The notes beneath the pieces are model-generated. The model ran no database searches and had not been told where the DNA came from. It worked only from the letters and a program-made list of their open reading frames with translations. From the NCBI RefSeq assembly GCF_002848265.1, contig NZ_CP025422.1:1240001-1304000 (forward strand): a stretch of 64,000 nucleotides of DNA, read 5' to 3'. The DNA comes from Zhihengliuella sp. ISTPL4 (lineage in GTDB: Bacteria; Actinomycetota; Actinomycetes; Actinomycetales; Microbacteriaceae). Position numbers and translations under genes: made by a program. Shown in pieces: positions 52,859 through 62,215 of this stretch; the stretch's first letter is position 1, and each line of letters starts with the position of its first letter.

Positions 52859-52879
52859 CCCTCAAGCGATTCTTGAAGG
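52859..52879 (-). terminator. Candidate manA terminator
   Basis: CCTTCAAG and CTTGAGGG arms (8 pairs including one G-U) around AATCG, followed by TTT on the reverse strand, 44 nt after manA. Weak; it may also be an operator just upstream of the whiB2 promoter. Confidence 0.45.
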
Positions 52880-52922
52880 TTCATGACGACCTCTCGGCGT
52901 GTCGCGGTCGTCGTCCTGGAGC

Positions 52923-54050
52923 TCAGCGGCCGGGCCCGGCGACGAAGGCCTCGCCCGGTCCCGACAGCGTCAGCGTGCGCTCCGCCACGTCGGCGAACGC
53001 GGCTGTCCCGATCGGCACGGCGGTCTCGGCGCCGGACTCCGCCGTCACGCGGACGGAGCCGGCGGTGGCCAGCACCATGGTCGGGCCGTCCACGTCCAGT
53101 GTGATCGACGCGTCGTCGAGGCGGACTCGGCGCAGCGCGAAGTCCGGCACGGGCACCGGGTACGCCGTCACGGCCTCATCGCCCGAGGGGCGCAGCACCG
53201 GCACCTCTCCCGGCGTGGTGTCCAGCACCGCGAGGAGCTCGGGGACATCGATGCGCTTGGGCGTCAGACCGCCGCGGAGCACGTTGTCGCTCGCGGCCAT
53301 GATCTCCACCCCCAGGCCGGAGAGGTACGCGTGCAGCAGCCCTGCGCGCAGGAAGACGCCCTCGCCGCGGTGCAGCACGAGATGGTTCATGAGCAGGGCG
53401 ACGACGACCCCCGGGTCGCCCGGCGAGGTCTCGGCGATCGCGGACACCGCGCGCAGGGCCGGGTACTCCTCCCCCGCTGCGCCGGCAGCCGCGTCGACGA
53501 CGGCGGCGATGATCTCCTCCACCTCGCTCTGCGCTCCGCCGCCGAGCAGCCAGCCGATCGCGTCCCCGAGCGGGTCCTCTTCGCCCGCGAGCCGCTCCCG
53601 CAGAGTCCGCACCCCCGGCCCGACCTCGAGCGCGTCGAGCAGGCGCACGGTGTCGGCGACCGGACGCAGACCGCTGAGCGACTCGAAGCGGTCGCTGAGG
53701 GCGACGATGAGCTCCGGCTTGTGGTTGTCGTCGCGGTAGTTCCGCCGCGGATCGTCGAGCGGTAGCGCACTCTCGCGCGCCCAGCCCTCGCGTGCCTGCT
53801 CCCTCGTCGGGTGCACCTGGATCGACAGCGGTCGGGCCGCCGCGAGCAGCTTCAGCAGATACGGCAGCGTGCCCCCCGTCACCTCGTCCAGCGTTCCACC
53901 GCCCGCCACGTCCGCCGGGTCGCCCGGGTGGTCGCCGAACCACACCTCGGCCTCCGGAGCGCCCGTCGGCGTGCGCCCTTCCAGCTCGGCGAGGAGCGAG
54001 GGCGATCCCCAGGCGTAGTCACGGGGCACGTTGGTGAGGCTGCGCAGCAT
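52923..54050 (-). CDS. manA: Mannose-6-phosphate isomerase, class I
   Basis: Interconverts mannose-6-phosphate and fructose-6-phosphate, supplying mannose donors for the envelope. The 375-residue cupin-fold enzyme shows the zinc-ligand segments SIQVHP and DDNHKPEL, and GVEIMAASDNVLRGGLTPK, a class I signature. ATG at 54050 chosen because TACGCT lies 6 nt upstream and YAWG-type family homology starts after residue 9. Divergent from the first ligase gene. Confidence 0.92.
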   Translation of the reverse strand: MLRSLTNVPRDYAWGSPSLLAELEGRTPTGAPEAEVWFGDHPGDPADVAGGGTLDEVTGGTLPYLLKLLAAARPLSIQVHPTREQAREGWARESALPLDDPRRNYRDDNHKPELIVALSDRFESLSGLRPVADTVRLLDALEVGPGVRTLRERLAGEEDPLGDAIGWLLGGGAQSEVEEIIAAVVDAAAGAAGEEYPALRAVSAIAETSPGDPGVVVALLMNHLVLHRGEGVFLRAGLLHAYLSGLGVEIMAASDNVLRGGLTPKRIDVPELLAVLDTTPGEVPVLRPSGDEAVTAYPVPVPDFALRRVRLDDASITLDVDGPTMVLATAGSVRVTAESGAETAVPIGTAAFADVAERTLTLSGPGEAFVAGPGR

Positions 54051-54056
54051 GCCCCC

Positions 54057-54062
54057 AGCGTA
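54057..54062 (-). promoter_or_regulatory. Minus-10 box of manA (leaderless)
   Basis: TACGCT, 6 nt from the ATG at 54050. Confidence 0.5.
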
Positions 54063-54118
54063 GAGCCCGACGCGACGCACAGGTGGGATCGGCGCCCGTC
54101 GAGGTAGCCTGAGTCGCG

Positions 54119-55534
54119 ATGGCCCAGTACACCAAGCACCCCGTGGCCGCCCCGCCCACCGCGCCGGAGCGCGAATCGACGGGGCACCTCCTGCTGCGCG
54201 GGTACGTCATCGCCGTCCTCTTCGTGGCGTTCGCCCACTCGGCGGTGTACAACCTGCTCGGCGAGATCGGGGCCGCCGTCGTGCTCGCGCTCTTCAGCGC
54301 GGCCACCCTCGCGATCGGCGTGCCGATGCTCGCCCGGAAGCGCCCGCAGGCGTTCCGCTGGCGACGGCTGCCCTGGGCGGCCGTCGGCTACACGGCTCTC
54401 GCCCTCCTCTCCGTCGCCTGGTCGCACTGGCGCGTGCCCACCGTCGCCACGGGCGTGCTCCTCGCCGCCGTCACCGTGAACGGACTGTTCATCGCGCACG
54501 TCCTCACGTGGCAGGAGATCGTGCGTGCCCTGTCGTCCGCCTTCAAATGGATCCTCGGGCTCTCCCTCGCGCTCGAGCTGTGGGTGTCGTTGGTTCTGCA
54601 CGGCCCGCTGCTACCGAACTTCGTCGACCTCCCCGACGGCAGGATCGACCCCCAGTGGTACTGGGTCCGCGACAACCTCTTCGACGGGGGGCGCATCCAG
54701 GGCATCCTCGGCAACGCGAATCTGCTCGGCATCGTCTCCCTGTTCGCACTGATCACGTTCGGCGTGCTCTTCGCGGCGAGGGTCCGCTGGCGGACGACGC
54801 TCGCACTGTGGATGCTCCTCGCGGCGTACTTCCTCGTCCGCACCGCTTCCGCGACCGCGCTCGCGTGTGCCGCCGCTGCCGCCGTGGTCCTCGTGGTCGC
54901 GCTGCTCATGCGCCGTGCGACCACGCCCACCGCGCGCACCCGGATCTACGTCGTCGCGATCGGGGCGACCGCCGTCGGCGCCCTCGCCGTCTGGCTGCTG
55001 CGCGAGCCACTCCTCGGACTCCTCGGCCGCAGCGCCGACCTCACCGGCCGTTCCGACAAGATCTGGGCGAAGGTCCTCGGACGCGTCGGTGAGCACCCGA
55101 TCATCGGCAACGGGTTCTCCAGCCCCTGGGTGCCCGACGACCCGGCCTTCGACGGCTGGATCGTCGACCACGGGATCACCGTCTTCCACGCCCACAACAT
55201 GTGGCTGGACGTGCTGCTGCAGCTCGGCGTCATCGGTCTGGTGCTGATGGCCGTGGCGTACGGCAGCCTGCTCTGGCGCTCCTGGTTCTTCGCGGTGGAC
55301 CGCCCGCGGTGGGATCTCGACGCCCGGCGCCCGTACTCGCCGCTCACCCTGCTGCCCAGTCTGTTCACCGTGGTGCTGCTGGTGCAGGGGCTCACGGAGT
55401 CCACCCCCATCATGCTCTGGGGCTGGCTGCTCCTCGTACTCCTGTCGTTCAAGCTCAAGTCGGTACCCCTCGTCGGCGTCGGCGAGCGCGACCTCGTGTT
55501 CGAGCGCGGTACGGCTCCGCGGCGGGTGCCGTGA
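54119..55534 (+). CDS. O-antigen ligase/polymerase-like membrane protein 1
   Basis: A 471-residue polytopic protein with about twelve helices and a long loop near 270-370 holding HAHNMWLDVLLQLG (about 359-372), the Wzy_C/WaaL-type signature. Family members ligate lipid-linked glycans to an acceptor or polymerise repeat units outside the membrane. TAGCCT lies 8 nt before the ATG. Its stop overlaps the GTG of a second family member by 4 nt, so two related proteins are produced together. Substrate unknown; the downstream galactofuranose genes make a galactan-like glycan a candidate. Confidence 0.82.
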   Translation: MAQYTKHPVAAPPTAPERESTGHLLLRGYVIAVLFVAFAHSAVYNLLGEIGAAVVLALFSAATLAIGVPMLARKRPQAFRWRRLPWAAVGYTALALLSVAWSHWRVPTVATGVLLAAVTVNGLFIAHVLTWQEIVRALSSAFKWILGLSLALELWVSLVLHGPLLPNFVDLPDGRIDPQWYWVRDNLFDGGRIQGILGNANLLGIVSLFALITFGVLFAARVRWRTTLALWMLLAAYFLVRTASATALACAAAAAVVLVVALLMRRATTPTARTRIYVVAIGATAVGALAVWLLREPLLGLLGRSADLTGRSDKIWAKVLGRVGEHPIIGNGFSSPWVPDDPAFDGWIVDHGITVFHAHNMWLDVLLQLGVIGLVLMAVAYGSLLWRSWFFAVDRPRWDLDARRPYSPLTLLPSLFTVVLLVQGLTESTPIMLWGWLLLVLLSFKLKSVPLVGVGERDLVFERGTAPRRVP

Positions 55535-56829
55535 CGACGGGGCGACCGCTCGTCCGCCTGCTCGGCTCGGCGGAGATGGCCAGGGCGTTCACGCTCGCGG
55601 CGCTGATCGCCGTGTTCGGGTCCTTCGCCATCGGGAGGATGACGTCCGAGGTCACGCTCGCCACCGTCATCACGGCTCTGTGTCTCCTCGGCGCCGCGAT
55701 CCTCTGGGTGCGCCGGGAGGAGCTGTCGCCGCTCCGCATCGCGCCGTCCTCACTGCTGGCTTTCCTGGTCTGGGCGCTCGTGAGCCTGCTGTGGACGACC
55801 GACCGCTCCGACACGGTCTTCGGGTGGCTCTCGCTCTTCGGTTACGCGTTCCTCGCCATCACCATCGGGCATATCCGCGACACCCTGCAGACCGTCCGCG
55901 CACTGGGCGACACGCTCCGCGTGCTCCTCGGCGTCTCCCTCGGCGTGGAAATCCTCTCCGGCGTCCTCCTCGACCTCCCCTTCGCCTTCCTCGACATCCA
56001 GGGGAACCTCGCCGCGGGCGGCCCTGTGCAGGGCCTCTTCGGCAGCCGCAACATGCTCGGCTTCATCGCGGTCCTCGCCCTCATCACGTTCGTCATCGAG
56101 TGGCGCACCCAATCCGTCGATCCGCCGCTCGCCGTCGTCTCGGTCGCCCTCGCCGGCGGCTTGGCGTTCCTGTCCGCCTCACCGACGGTGCTCGTGCTGG
56201 CGGTGGCCGTCGGCATCGTGACGGTCGCGCTCACCATCGTCCGCCACACCGCTCCGGCACGCCGCAACCTGGTCCAGTGGGCGCTGGGCATCCTCGTCGC
56301 CCTCGCCCTCACCATCGCGTTCGCGCTGCGTCATCAGATCATCGCGCTGCTCGACGCCGGCTCCGACTTCTCCATGCGGGCCGAGCTGTGGAACATGATC
56401 CTCGACTTCGTCGCGGTGAAGCCGATCACCGGGTGGGGCTGGTTCGGCGACTGGGCTCGAGGCGAGTACCCTTTCACGTTCATCAACTTCCAGCTCGACG
56501 ACCGGCACCAGAGCGCGTTGAACGCCTTCTTCGACGTGCTGCTGCAGCTGGGCGCCGCCGGACTGGTGCTGTTCCTGCTGCTCGGCGGCATCGCGCTGAT
56601 CCGCTCGTGGCTGGTCGCGAGCGTCCGTCGGTCGGTGGTCTACGCCTGGACCCCGATCACGCTCGTCACCCTCGCGGTGGACTCGATGTTCGAGAGCTTC
56701 ACCCTGGTCGGCGCCGGCTGGTTCATGCTCGCGCTCTGCGCCCTGCGCGCCGGTCAGTCCCGGTCGTGGCGCGAGAACATCGACGCGGCGCACACGGGTG
56801 CCATTCCCACCCTGCGCCCGCAGGAGTGA
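55531..56829 (+). CDS. O-antigen ligase/polymerase-like membrane protein 2
   Basis: A 432-residue paralogue of the preceding protein, with about eleven helices and the signature region DRHQSALNAFFDVLLQLG near 330-347 in the large loop. The His of the HxHN motif is kept as RHQ rather than HAH, so the active site differs from the upstream protein. GTG start overlapping the previous stop; the longer open frame upstream lies inside the first ligase gene. It ends 13 nt from the convergent galE. Confidence 0.82.
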   Translation: MTTGRPLVRLLGSAEMARAFTLAALIAVFGSFAIGRMTSEVTLATVITALCLLGAAILWVRREELSPLRIAPSSLLAFLVWALVSLLWTTDRSDTVFGWLSLFGYAFLAITIGHIRDTLQTVRALGDTLRVLLGVSLGVEILSGVLLDLPFAFLDIQGNLAAGGPVQGLFGSRNMLGFIAVLALITFVIEWRTQSVDPPLAVVSVALAGGLAFLSASPTVLVLAVAVGIVTVALTIVRHTAPARRNLVQWALGILVALALTIAFALRHQIIALLDAGSDFSMRAELWNMILDFVAVKPITGWGWFGDWARGEYPFTFINFQLDDRHQSALNAFFDVLLQLGAAGLVLFLLLGGIALIRSWLVASVRRSVVYAWTPITLVTLAVDSMFESFTLVGAGWFMLALCALRAGQSRSWRENIDAAHTGAIPTLRPQE

Positions 56830-56842
56830 CGCCGACGCGCGG

Positions 56843-57832
56843 TCAGCGGACGGTGGGGAGCTTCTCCGCCCAGGCGAGCGCGTCGCGCACGCCGTCGTCG
56901 ACGGAACGCTCCGCGCGCCACCCCAGCACCTCACGTGCCCGGCCCACGATCGCGTAGGCCCCGGCCTGGTCTCCCGGGCGACGATCCGTCTCGACGACCG
57001 TCAGCGGCGCACCTGTCACCCGCTCGAAGGCCTGCACGAGCTCGCGCACCGTGACGCCGTCTCCGGTGCCGAGGTTGATCACCTGGTACGGCTGGTCCGC
57101 CGTCGTGACGTCATCGAAGCGCGTGATCGCGGCAACATGAGCCAGCGCCAGATCCCAGACGTGCACATAGTCCCGCAGGCCGGACCCATCCCTCGTCGGC
57201 CAGTCCGTCCCCGTGATCGTAAAGGGGGCACCGGCTGCGCGGGCCTGCATGATCTTGCCGAGCGCGTGCGACGGTGTGGGGTTCTGCAGCCCCGTGCGCA
57301 GCTTCGGGTCTGCACCGATCGGGTTGAAGTAGCGGAGGGCGATCGCCCGGAAGTCGCCGGCGGCGGCCGCGTCCGCGAGGATCTGCTCGACCATGGCCTT
57401 GGTGGTGGCATAGGGGCTGGCCGGGGCGATGCGGCCTTCCTCGTCGACCCCGTCACCCGCCTCCCCCGCGTAGATCGAGGCGGAGGAGCTGAAAACGATA
57501 CGGGCGATGCCGGCGTCGCGGAGGCGGCGGAACAGCGTGATCGTCTTGCCGACGTTGCTGTCGTAGTACCCGAGCGGATCGGCGACCGAATCCGGCACGA
57601 CCACACGCGCGGCGCAGTGCACGACGGCGTCGATATCGGGGTGGTCCGCGAGCAGGCGGTCGAGGACCGCCGCGTCGGCGATGTCGCCGACGTAGAGGTC
57701 ACGCCCCTCGCCGAAAGCGGCGAGGCCCGTGGAGAGATCGTCGAGGAGCACGACGTCGATCTCGGCCTCGATGCATGCCGTCGCCACCGTCGATCCGATG
57801 TAGCCGGCCCCGCCGGTGATCAGTACCTTCAT
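56843..57832 (-). CDS. galE: UDP-glucose 4-epimerase
   Basis: A 329-residue extended SDR that interconverts UDP-glucose and UDP-galactose. NAD-binding GGAGYIGS at 7-14, Ser in FSSSASIY near 113-120 and the catalytic Tyr/Lys pair in YATTK near 139-143. UDP-galactopyranose is the substrate of the mutase Glf encoded at the window end, so this gene supplies the galactofuranose route. TAGACT lies 7 nt before the ATG; divergent from glfT2. Confidence 0.92.
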   Translation of the reverse strand: MKVLITGGAGYIGSTVATACIEAEIDVVLLDDLSTGLAAFGEGRDLYVGDIADAAVLDRLLADHPDIDAVVHCAARVVVPDSVADPLGYYDSNVGKTITLFRRLRDAGIARIVFSSSASIYAGEAGDGVDEEGRIAPASPYATTKAMVEQILADAAAAGDFRAIALRYFNPIGADPKLRTGLQNPTPSHALGKIMQARAAGAPFTITGTDWPTRDGSGLRDYVHVWDLALAHVAAITRFDDVTTADQPYQVINLGTGDGVTVRELVQAFERVTGAPLTVVETDRRPGDQAGAYAIVGRAREVLGWRAERSVDDGVRDALAWAEKLPTVR

Positions 57833-57839
57833 CGCGGCC

Positions 57840-57845
57840 AGTCTA
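57840..57845 (-). promoter_or_regulatory. Minus-10 box of galE (leaderless)
   Basis: TAGACT, 7 nt from the ATG at 57832. A plus-strand TAGGCT at 57904-57909 is a candidate minus-10 for glfT2, giving a leader of about 65 nt. Confidence 0.5.
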
Positions 57846-57980
57846 GCCAGGCGGGTCGAGCGCGCCGCCAGCGGCTCTCCGCAGATCCGCAGGCGACCAA
57901 CGGTAGGCTACTCACGGCTCGTCGAGTCCCCGCGCTGCCCATCGGCAGCGGCCGCGGCACCAACAACGGAGAACCTCCCT

Positions 57981-59891
57981 GTGGCCCACGTCCTTCAGAA
58001 TGTCGTCTTCCCGCTCGATCGCGACCCCGACCTGCTCCCGCTGTACGCCGACCCGGAGACGTGGTCCGTGATCGAGGAGGAGCCGGTCCGGGTCTCCAGC
58101 CGGGCGCACCTCGGCAACATCCTCGGCCGCCACCGGGCGCGGATCGTGGCCGGGCGCCGCGTCTCCCTCGGTACCTACTTCAACGCCTTCCCCGCCTCCT
58201 ACTGGCAGCACTGGACGAGTGTCCGCGAGGTGCGGCTCACGGTCCGGACCACGGGTCCGGCGACCATCCTCGTGTACCGCTCCAACGGCTCGGGTGTGCG
58301 CCAGCGCGTAGCGACCCGCGAGGTCACCGGCGAGGCGGCGACGGCCTTCGACCTCGACCTCACGCAGTACAGCGACGGGGGCTGGATCTGGTTCGACATC
58401 GTCGCCGACGAGAAGCCTGCCGTGCTCGAGGGCGCGGAGTGGACCACCGAGCAGGAACCCGCTCGCACGGGCAAGGCGTCGCTCGGGATCACCACCTACA
58501 ACAAGCCCGACTACTGTGTGGAGACGCTGCGCGCCCTCGCCTCCTCCCCCGATGCCCTGGAGTTCGTCGACCGCATCTTCCTCGTCGACCAGGGCACCCA
58601 GCTCGTCGCGGACCAGGACGGCTATGCCGAGGTCGCCGAGCGACTCGGGGAGACACTCCAGGTGATCCGCCAGGGCAACCTCGGCGGGTCGGGCGGCTTC
58701 GCCCGGGCGATGCACGAATCCCTTCAGCGTCCGGAGAGCGACTTCGTCCAGCTCCTCGACGACGACGTGCGCATCGAGCCGGAGTCGCTGCGTCGCTCCA
58801 TCGTGTTCGGCCAGTATGCGACCACGCCGGTCCTCGTCGGGGGGCACATGTTCGACCTCCTCGACCGGCCCAAGTTGCACGGCTGGGCCGAGGTCGTCGA
58901 CGAGGGGCCGTTCATGTGGCGCAATCTCTACCAGGAGAAGATGCCGCACGACTTCGGCGCGTCGAACCTTCGCCAGTCGACCCTGCTGCACATGCGGATG
59001 GACGCCGACTACAACGGCTGGTGGATGTGCCTCATCCCGCTCGACGCTGTCCGTCAGGTCGGGCTGTCGCTCCCCGCTTTCATCAAGTGGGACGATGCGG
59101 AGTTCTGCCTTCGCGCGGGGGAAGCGGGCTTCCCGACCGTATCGATGCCCGGCGTCGCCCTCTGGCACGTCTCCTGGGTCAACAAGGACGACTCGATCGA
59201 CTGGCAGGCCTACTTCCACGCCCGCAACCGCATCGTCGCCGGCCTCCTGCACTCGAACGCGCCGCGCGGCGGCCGCCTCCTCGTGCACAGCCGCCGGGTG
59301 GACCTCAAGCACCTCATGATGATGCAGTACTATCCCGTGGCGCTGCGAGCGAAGGCGCTGCGCGACGTGCTCTCCGGCCCCGACCACATGCGCCGGAACC
59401 TGGCCACCGCGATGCCGGCCGCACGAGCCATGGCCGCCGAGTATCCGGAGACGGTGATCCACCGCGATCCCGCCCGGGTCCTGCATTCCCGGCACGGGCG
59501 CCAGGTCTACAAGCGGCTGCGGCGGCACGAGTACGACAGCCCCACCGGGTTGCGGCTCCGTGTGTTCACCCTGCGGACGCTGCTGTCGCACTGGATGCAT
59601 CGACCGGACCCCGCGAACGTCGCCCAGCCCGAGGTCGAGTTCGGCAAGGACGACGCGCACTGGTGGCGGGTGCCGCACTTCGACAGCGCGCTCGTCAGCG
59701 CCGCGGACGGCTCCGGGAAGAACATCTACACGCGCGATCGCGCCAAGTACCGCCGGATGCTGCTCGAGACGGTCCGCCTGCACGCCGAGTTGCGCCGACG
59801 GTGGCCCGAGCTCCAGCGGCAGTATCGGGAGGCGCTGCCCGAGCTCGTCTCGCCGTCCTCCTGGCAGCAGATCTTCGAGGAGAAGGCATGA
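57981..59891 (+). CDS. glfT2: GlfT2-type galactofuranosyltransferase
   Basis: A 636-residue protein colinear with mycobacterial GlfT2, the processive galactan polymerase that adds UDP-galactofuranose with alternating beta-1,5 and beta-1,6 links. An N-terminal beta-sandwich (YFNAFPASYW near 56-65) precedes the GT-A domain: QGNLGGSGGFAR near 232, the metal-binding DDD of QLLDDDVRIEP, KWDDAEFCLRA with the acidic catalytic region, and ALWHVSWVNKDDSIDWQAYF with the conserved His. A C-terminal helical region follows. GTG chosen because GGAG is about 9 nt upstream and VAHVLQN is the family N-terminus. ATGA overlap with the next gene. Confidence 0.9.
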   Translation: MAHVLQNVVFPLDRDPDLLPLYADPETWSVIEEEPVRVSSRAHLGNILGRHRARIVAGRRVSLGTYFNAFPASYWQHWTSVREVRLTVRTTGPATILVYRSNGSGVRQRVATREVTGEAATAFDLDLTQYSDGGWIWFDIVADEKPAVLEGAEWTTEQEPARTGKASLGITTYNKPDYCVETLRALASSPDALEFVDRIFLVDQGTQLVADQDGYAEVAERLGETLQVIRQGNLGGSGGFARAMHESLQRPESDFVQLLDDDVRIEPESLRRSIVFGQYATTPVLVGGHMFDLLDRPKLHGWAEVVDEGPFMWRNLYQEKMPHDFGASNLRQSTLLHMRMDADYNGWWMCLIPLDAVRQVGLSLPAFIKWDDAEFCLRAGEAGFPTVSMPGVALWHVSWVNKDDSIDWQAYFHARNRIVAGLLHSNAPRGGRLLVHSRRVDLKHLMMMQYYPVALRAKALRDVLSGPDHMRRNLATAMPAARAMAAEYPETVIHRDPARVLHSRHGRQVYKRLRRHEYDSPTGLRLRVFTLRTLLSHWMHRPDPANVAQPEVEFGKDDAHWWRVPHFDSALVSAADGSGKNIYTRDRAKYRRMLLETVRLHAELRRRWPELQRQYREALPELVSPSSWQQIFEEKA

Positions 59892-60850
59892 CCGTCGAGA
59901 CCCCCGTGTTCGACCCGGCGAGCACGGCGATCGTCATCGTGACCTTCAACCGGTCGCACCTGCTGTCGGGATTGCTGACGAGCATCACGGCGATGGACCC
60001 GAAACCGGGTCGCGTCGTCGTGATCGACAACGCTTCCTCGGACGACACCACGGACGTCGTCGAGTCTTTCCGGGACGACATCGGCACGGAGATCGTCTAT
60101 CGCCGGCTCGACGTGAACACGGGCGGATCCGGTGGCTTCAGCGAGGGCATGCGCACCGCCTACGATCTCGGCGCGGAGTGGATCTGGATGATGGACGACG
60201 ACGTGGAGGTCCTGCCGGACGGCCTCGCCCGCATGGGGGCCTGGGCCCCCCGGTTCAAGAGCATCCAGGGCCGACGCTATGACTACGACGGCAGCGAGTT
60301 CTACTGGCAGTACCGTATCGCGGAGCGGATGGGGATCCCGATTCCCTTCGCACCGGCCGGCTTCGACTCCTCCGGCTACAAGGAGATGAACAGCGGCTGC
60401 TTCGAGGGCATGTTCATCCATCGCTCGATCGTGAAGCAGATCGGTCTCCCCGACCCCCGGTTCTTCATCTACTGGGACGACCAGATGTACGGCTGGCTGG
60501 CCTCACGGCTCACCACCGCCGTCATCGTGGACGAGTTCGTCCTCCGCCGTACCCGCGAGATCAAGCAGTGGGACATGGGCATCCGGCACATGAACGCGTC
60601 GAGCAACGCGTATCGCTACTACATCATGCGCAACCGCGCTTTCATCAAGCAGTACTACCGCGTGCACGGCGTCTACAATCCCGTGCTCTTCGGCCTCGGG
60701 ACGACCGCCACGTTCTTCAAGGAGCTGATCCGTCTCGTCTTCGTCGAGCGCACGGTGCGCGGCACGAGCAACCTGTTCCGTGGTCTCCGGGACGGCGGGC
60801 GCATCGGGCGCGACCGCACGTGGGAGCCGATGAGCCCTCTGGAGGCGTGA
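59888..60850 (+). CDS. GT2 glycosyltransferase, GlfT1-like
   Basis: A 320-residue GT-A transferase similar in layout to GlfT1, which adds the first galactofuranose residues to the lipid-linked acceptor. Seen: VIVTFNRSHLLSGLL (16-30), TGGSGGFSEGMRTAYD near 80, the metal-binding MMDDDVE near 102, and FFIYWDDQMYGWLAS with the candidate catalytic acid. [11 protein letters not shown] is coupled to glfT2. An initiator role in galactan synthesis is inferred from similarity and context. Confidence 0.82.
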   Translation: MTVETPVFDPASTAIVIVTFNRSHLLSGLLTSITAMDPKPGRVVVIDNASSDDTTDVVESFRDDIGTEIVYRRLDVNTGGSGGFSEGMRTAYDLGAEWIWMMDDDVEVLPDGLARMGAWAPRFKSIQGRRYDYDGSEFYWQYRIAERMGIPIPFAPAGFDSSGYKEMNSGCFEGMFIHRSIVKQIGLPDPRFFIYWDDQMYGWLASRLTTAVIVDEFVLRRTREIKQWDMGIRHMNASSNAYRYYIMRNRAFIKQYYRVHGVYNPVLFGLGTTATFFKELIRLVFVERTVRGTSNLFRGLRDGGRIGRDRTWEPMSPLEA

Positions 60851-60852
60851 CG

Positions 60853-61458
60853 ATGGACGAACAGCAGCCGGAGGTGCGGTGGGCACCGCTTCCCCCCGCG
60901 CCGAAGCGCACCGGTCGGGTGTGGGTGATCGTCGGGCTGAGCGTTGCCGCGGTCGCGATCATCGCGCTCGTGCTGTTCTTCGTGCTGCCCCGGGACGGCG
61001 GACCCGCGCCTGTCGGGAGTGCGAGTCCATCTCCGACCGCCGGCGCGTCCGAGACGCCCGATCCCTCGCCGACTTCCACGTCGACCGCGCCCGCGACGCC
61101 GGCACCGGAACCGACACCGATCACCACAGCGCCTCCGGTCGGCGACCCCACGGTCGACGTGTTCCGCGACAAGGTGTCCGGGTGGCTCAACTCCGCCGAC
61201 CGCGGCCTCGACATCATCGCCGGGGCGAGCGGTCAGGATGCTCTCCCCGTCGTGGACTCGCTGCAAGAGGACGCCCAGCGGCTCGGCGACGCCCTGCCCC
61301 CGTCCTCCATACAGGACTCCTGGCTCTCCGGCGTCGAGGCCTACGCCCAGCGGCTCACGACGCTGCGCTCGGCGATCGAGAGCGGGTCCGGTGTCTCCGG
61401 GGCTATCGACGGCGCGCGCTCCGCCGCGGCGGACCTGCGGGATCTCGTCGGGCTCTGA
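60853..61458 (+). CDS. Single-pass membrane protein with Pro/Thr-rich linker, unknown function
   Basis: A 201-residue protein: a short cytoplasmic N-terminus, one helix (about 22-45: VWVIVGLSVAAVAIIALVLF), a Ser/Thr/Pro/Ala-rich extracytoplasmic linker (about 55-95) and a small helical domain (about 97-201). No family recognised. ATG at 60853 has GGAGG 7-8 nt upstream; a GTG at 60847 overlapping the previous stop is the alternative. It lies within the glycan operon and may be a surface-associated accessory. Confidence 0.68.
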   Translation: MDEQQPEVRWAPLPPAPKRTGRVWVIVGLSVAAVAIIALVLFFVLPRDGGPAPVGSASPSPTAGASETPDPSPTSTSTAPATPAPEPTPITTAPPVGDPTVDVFRDKVSGWLNSADRGLDIIAGASGQDALPVVDSLQEDAQRLGDALPPSSIQDSWLSGVEAYAQRLTTLRSAIESGSGVSGAIDGARSAAADLRDLVGL

Positions 61459-61480
61459 CGCCCCGGATCGGCGCGCGGCG

Positions 61481-62215
61481 TCAGATGGAGTAGTCCGCGT
61501 TGTAGCGGTCGAGCACCTCGTTGATCGGGCCGTCCAGAGCGAGGGTGCCGCGATCCAGATACAGTCCCCTGGTGCAGAACCGGCGCAGGTCGCGCTCGTT
61601 GTGGCTGACGAAGAACAGCGTGCGGCCGTCCGCGAGCAGCTCGTCGATGCGCTTGTAGCACTTCTCTCTGAAGGCCTTGTCCCCGACGGCGAGGACCTCG
61701 TCGACGAGCAGGATGGGCTCGTCGAGCTGGGAGACGACGGAGAATGCCAGACGCACCTTCATGCCGTTCGAGAGGTGCTTGTAGGGTGTCTCCTCGAAGC
61801 CGGCAAGCTCGGCGAAAGCGATGATGTCGTCGTACCGGCGGGCGACCTCGTCCTTCGACATGCCGTGCAGTCCGGCGGTGAGCCGGACGTTCTCGCGGAC
61901 CGTCAGGTCGCCGACGAACCCGCCGGTGATCTCGATGAGCGGGGCGACGCCGCCGTTCACGCTCACGGTGCCTTCGTCAGGGAGCAGGACGCCGGCCACG
62001 AGGCGGAGCAGCGTCGACTTCCCCTGCCCGTTGCGACCGACGACACCGATGGACTCCCCCGGCTGCACGGTGAACGAGACGTCGCGAAGCGCCCAGAACT
62101 CGCCAGGGCGCGAACGACGGGACGCCCCGGCGAAGAGGTCCTTGAAGCTGCGCCGCCCCCGGCGGTTGCGTCGGAAGCGGACCCCGAGGCCCTGCACGTC
62201 GATCGCGGCGTCCAT
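61481..62215 (-). CDS. ABC transporter ATPase of polysaccharide export (Wzt-like)
   Basis: A 244-residue ATPase of the Wzt/TagH/RfbE type. Walker A GRNGQGKST (about 61-69), Q-loop region, signature LSNGMKVRL, Walker B ILLVDEVLAVGD and H-loop FVSHN. It has no C-terminal carbohydrate-binding domain as found in some Wzt proteins. With the permease it should flip lipid-linked glycan across the membrane; the mycobacterial pair exports galactan. Start overlaps the permease stop by 1 nt (TGATG). Confidence 0.92.
   Translation of the reverse strand: MDAAIDVQGLGVRFRRNRRGRRSFKDLFAGASRRSRPGEFWALRDVSFTVQPGESIGVVGRNGQGKSTLLRLVAGVLLPDEGTVSVNGGVAPLIEITGGFVGDLTVRENVRLTAGLHGMSKDEVARRYDDIIAFAELAGFEETPYKHLSNGMKVRLAFSVVSQLDEPILLVDEVLAVGDKAFREKCYKRIDELLADGRTLFFVSHNERDLRRFCTRGLYLDRGTLALDGPINEVLDRYNADYSI

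Noticed and set aside
49289..52876. 1195-codon frame antisense to the giant GT2 gene
   Set aside because: Low-complexity Arg/Glu/Gly/Gln [11 protein letters not shown], typical of an antisense shadow.
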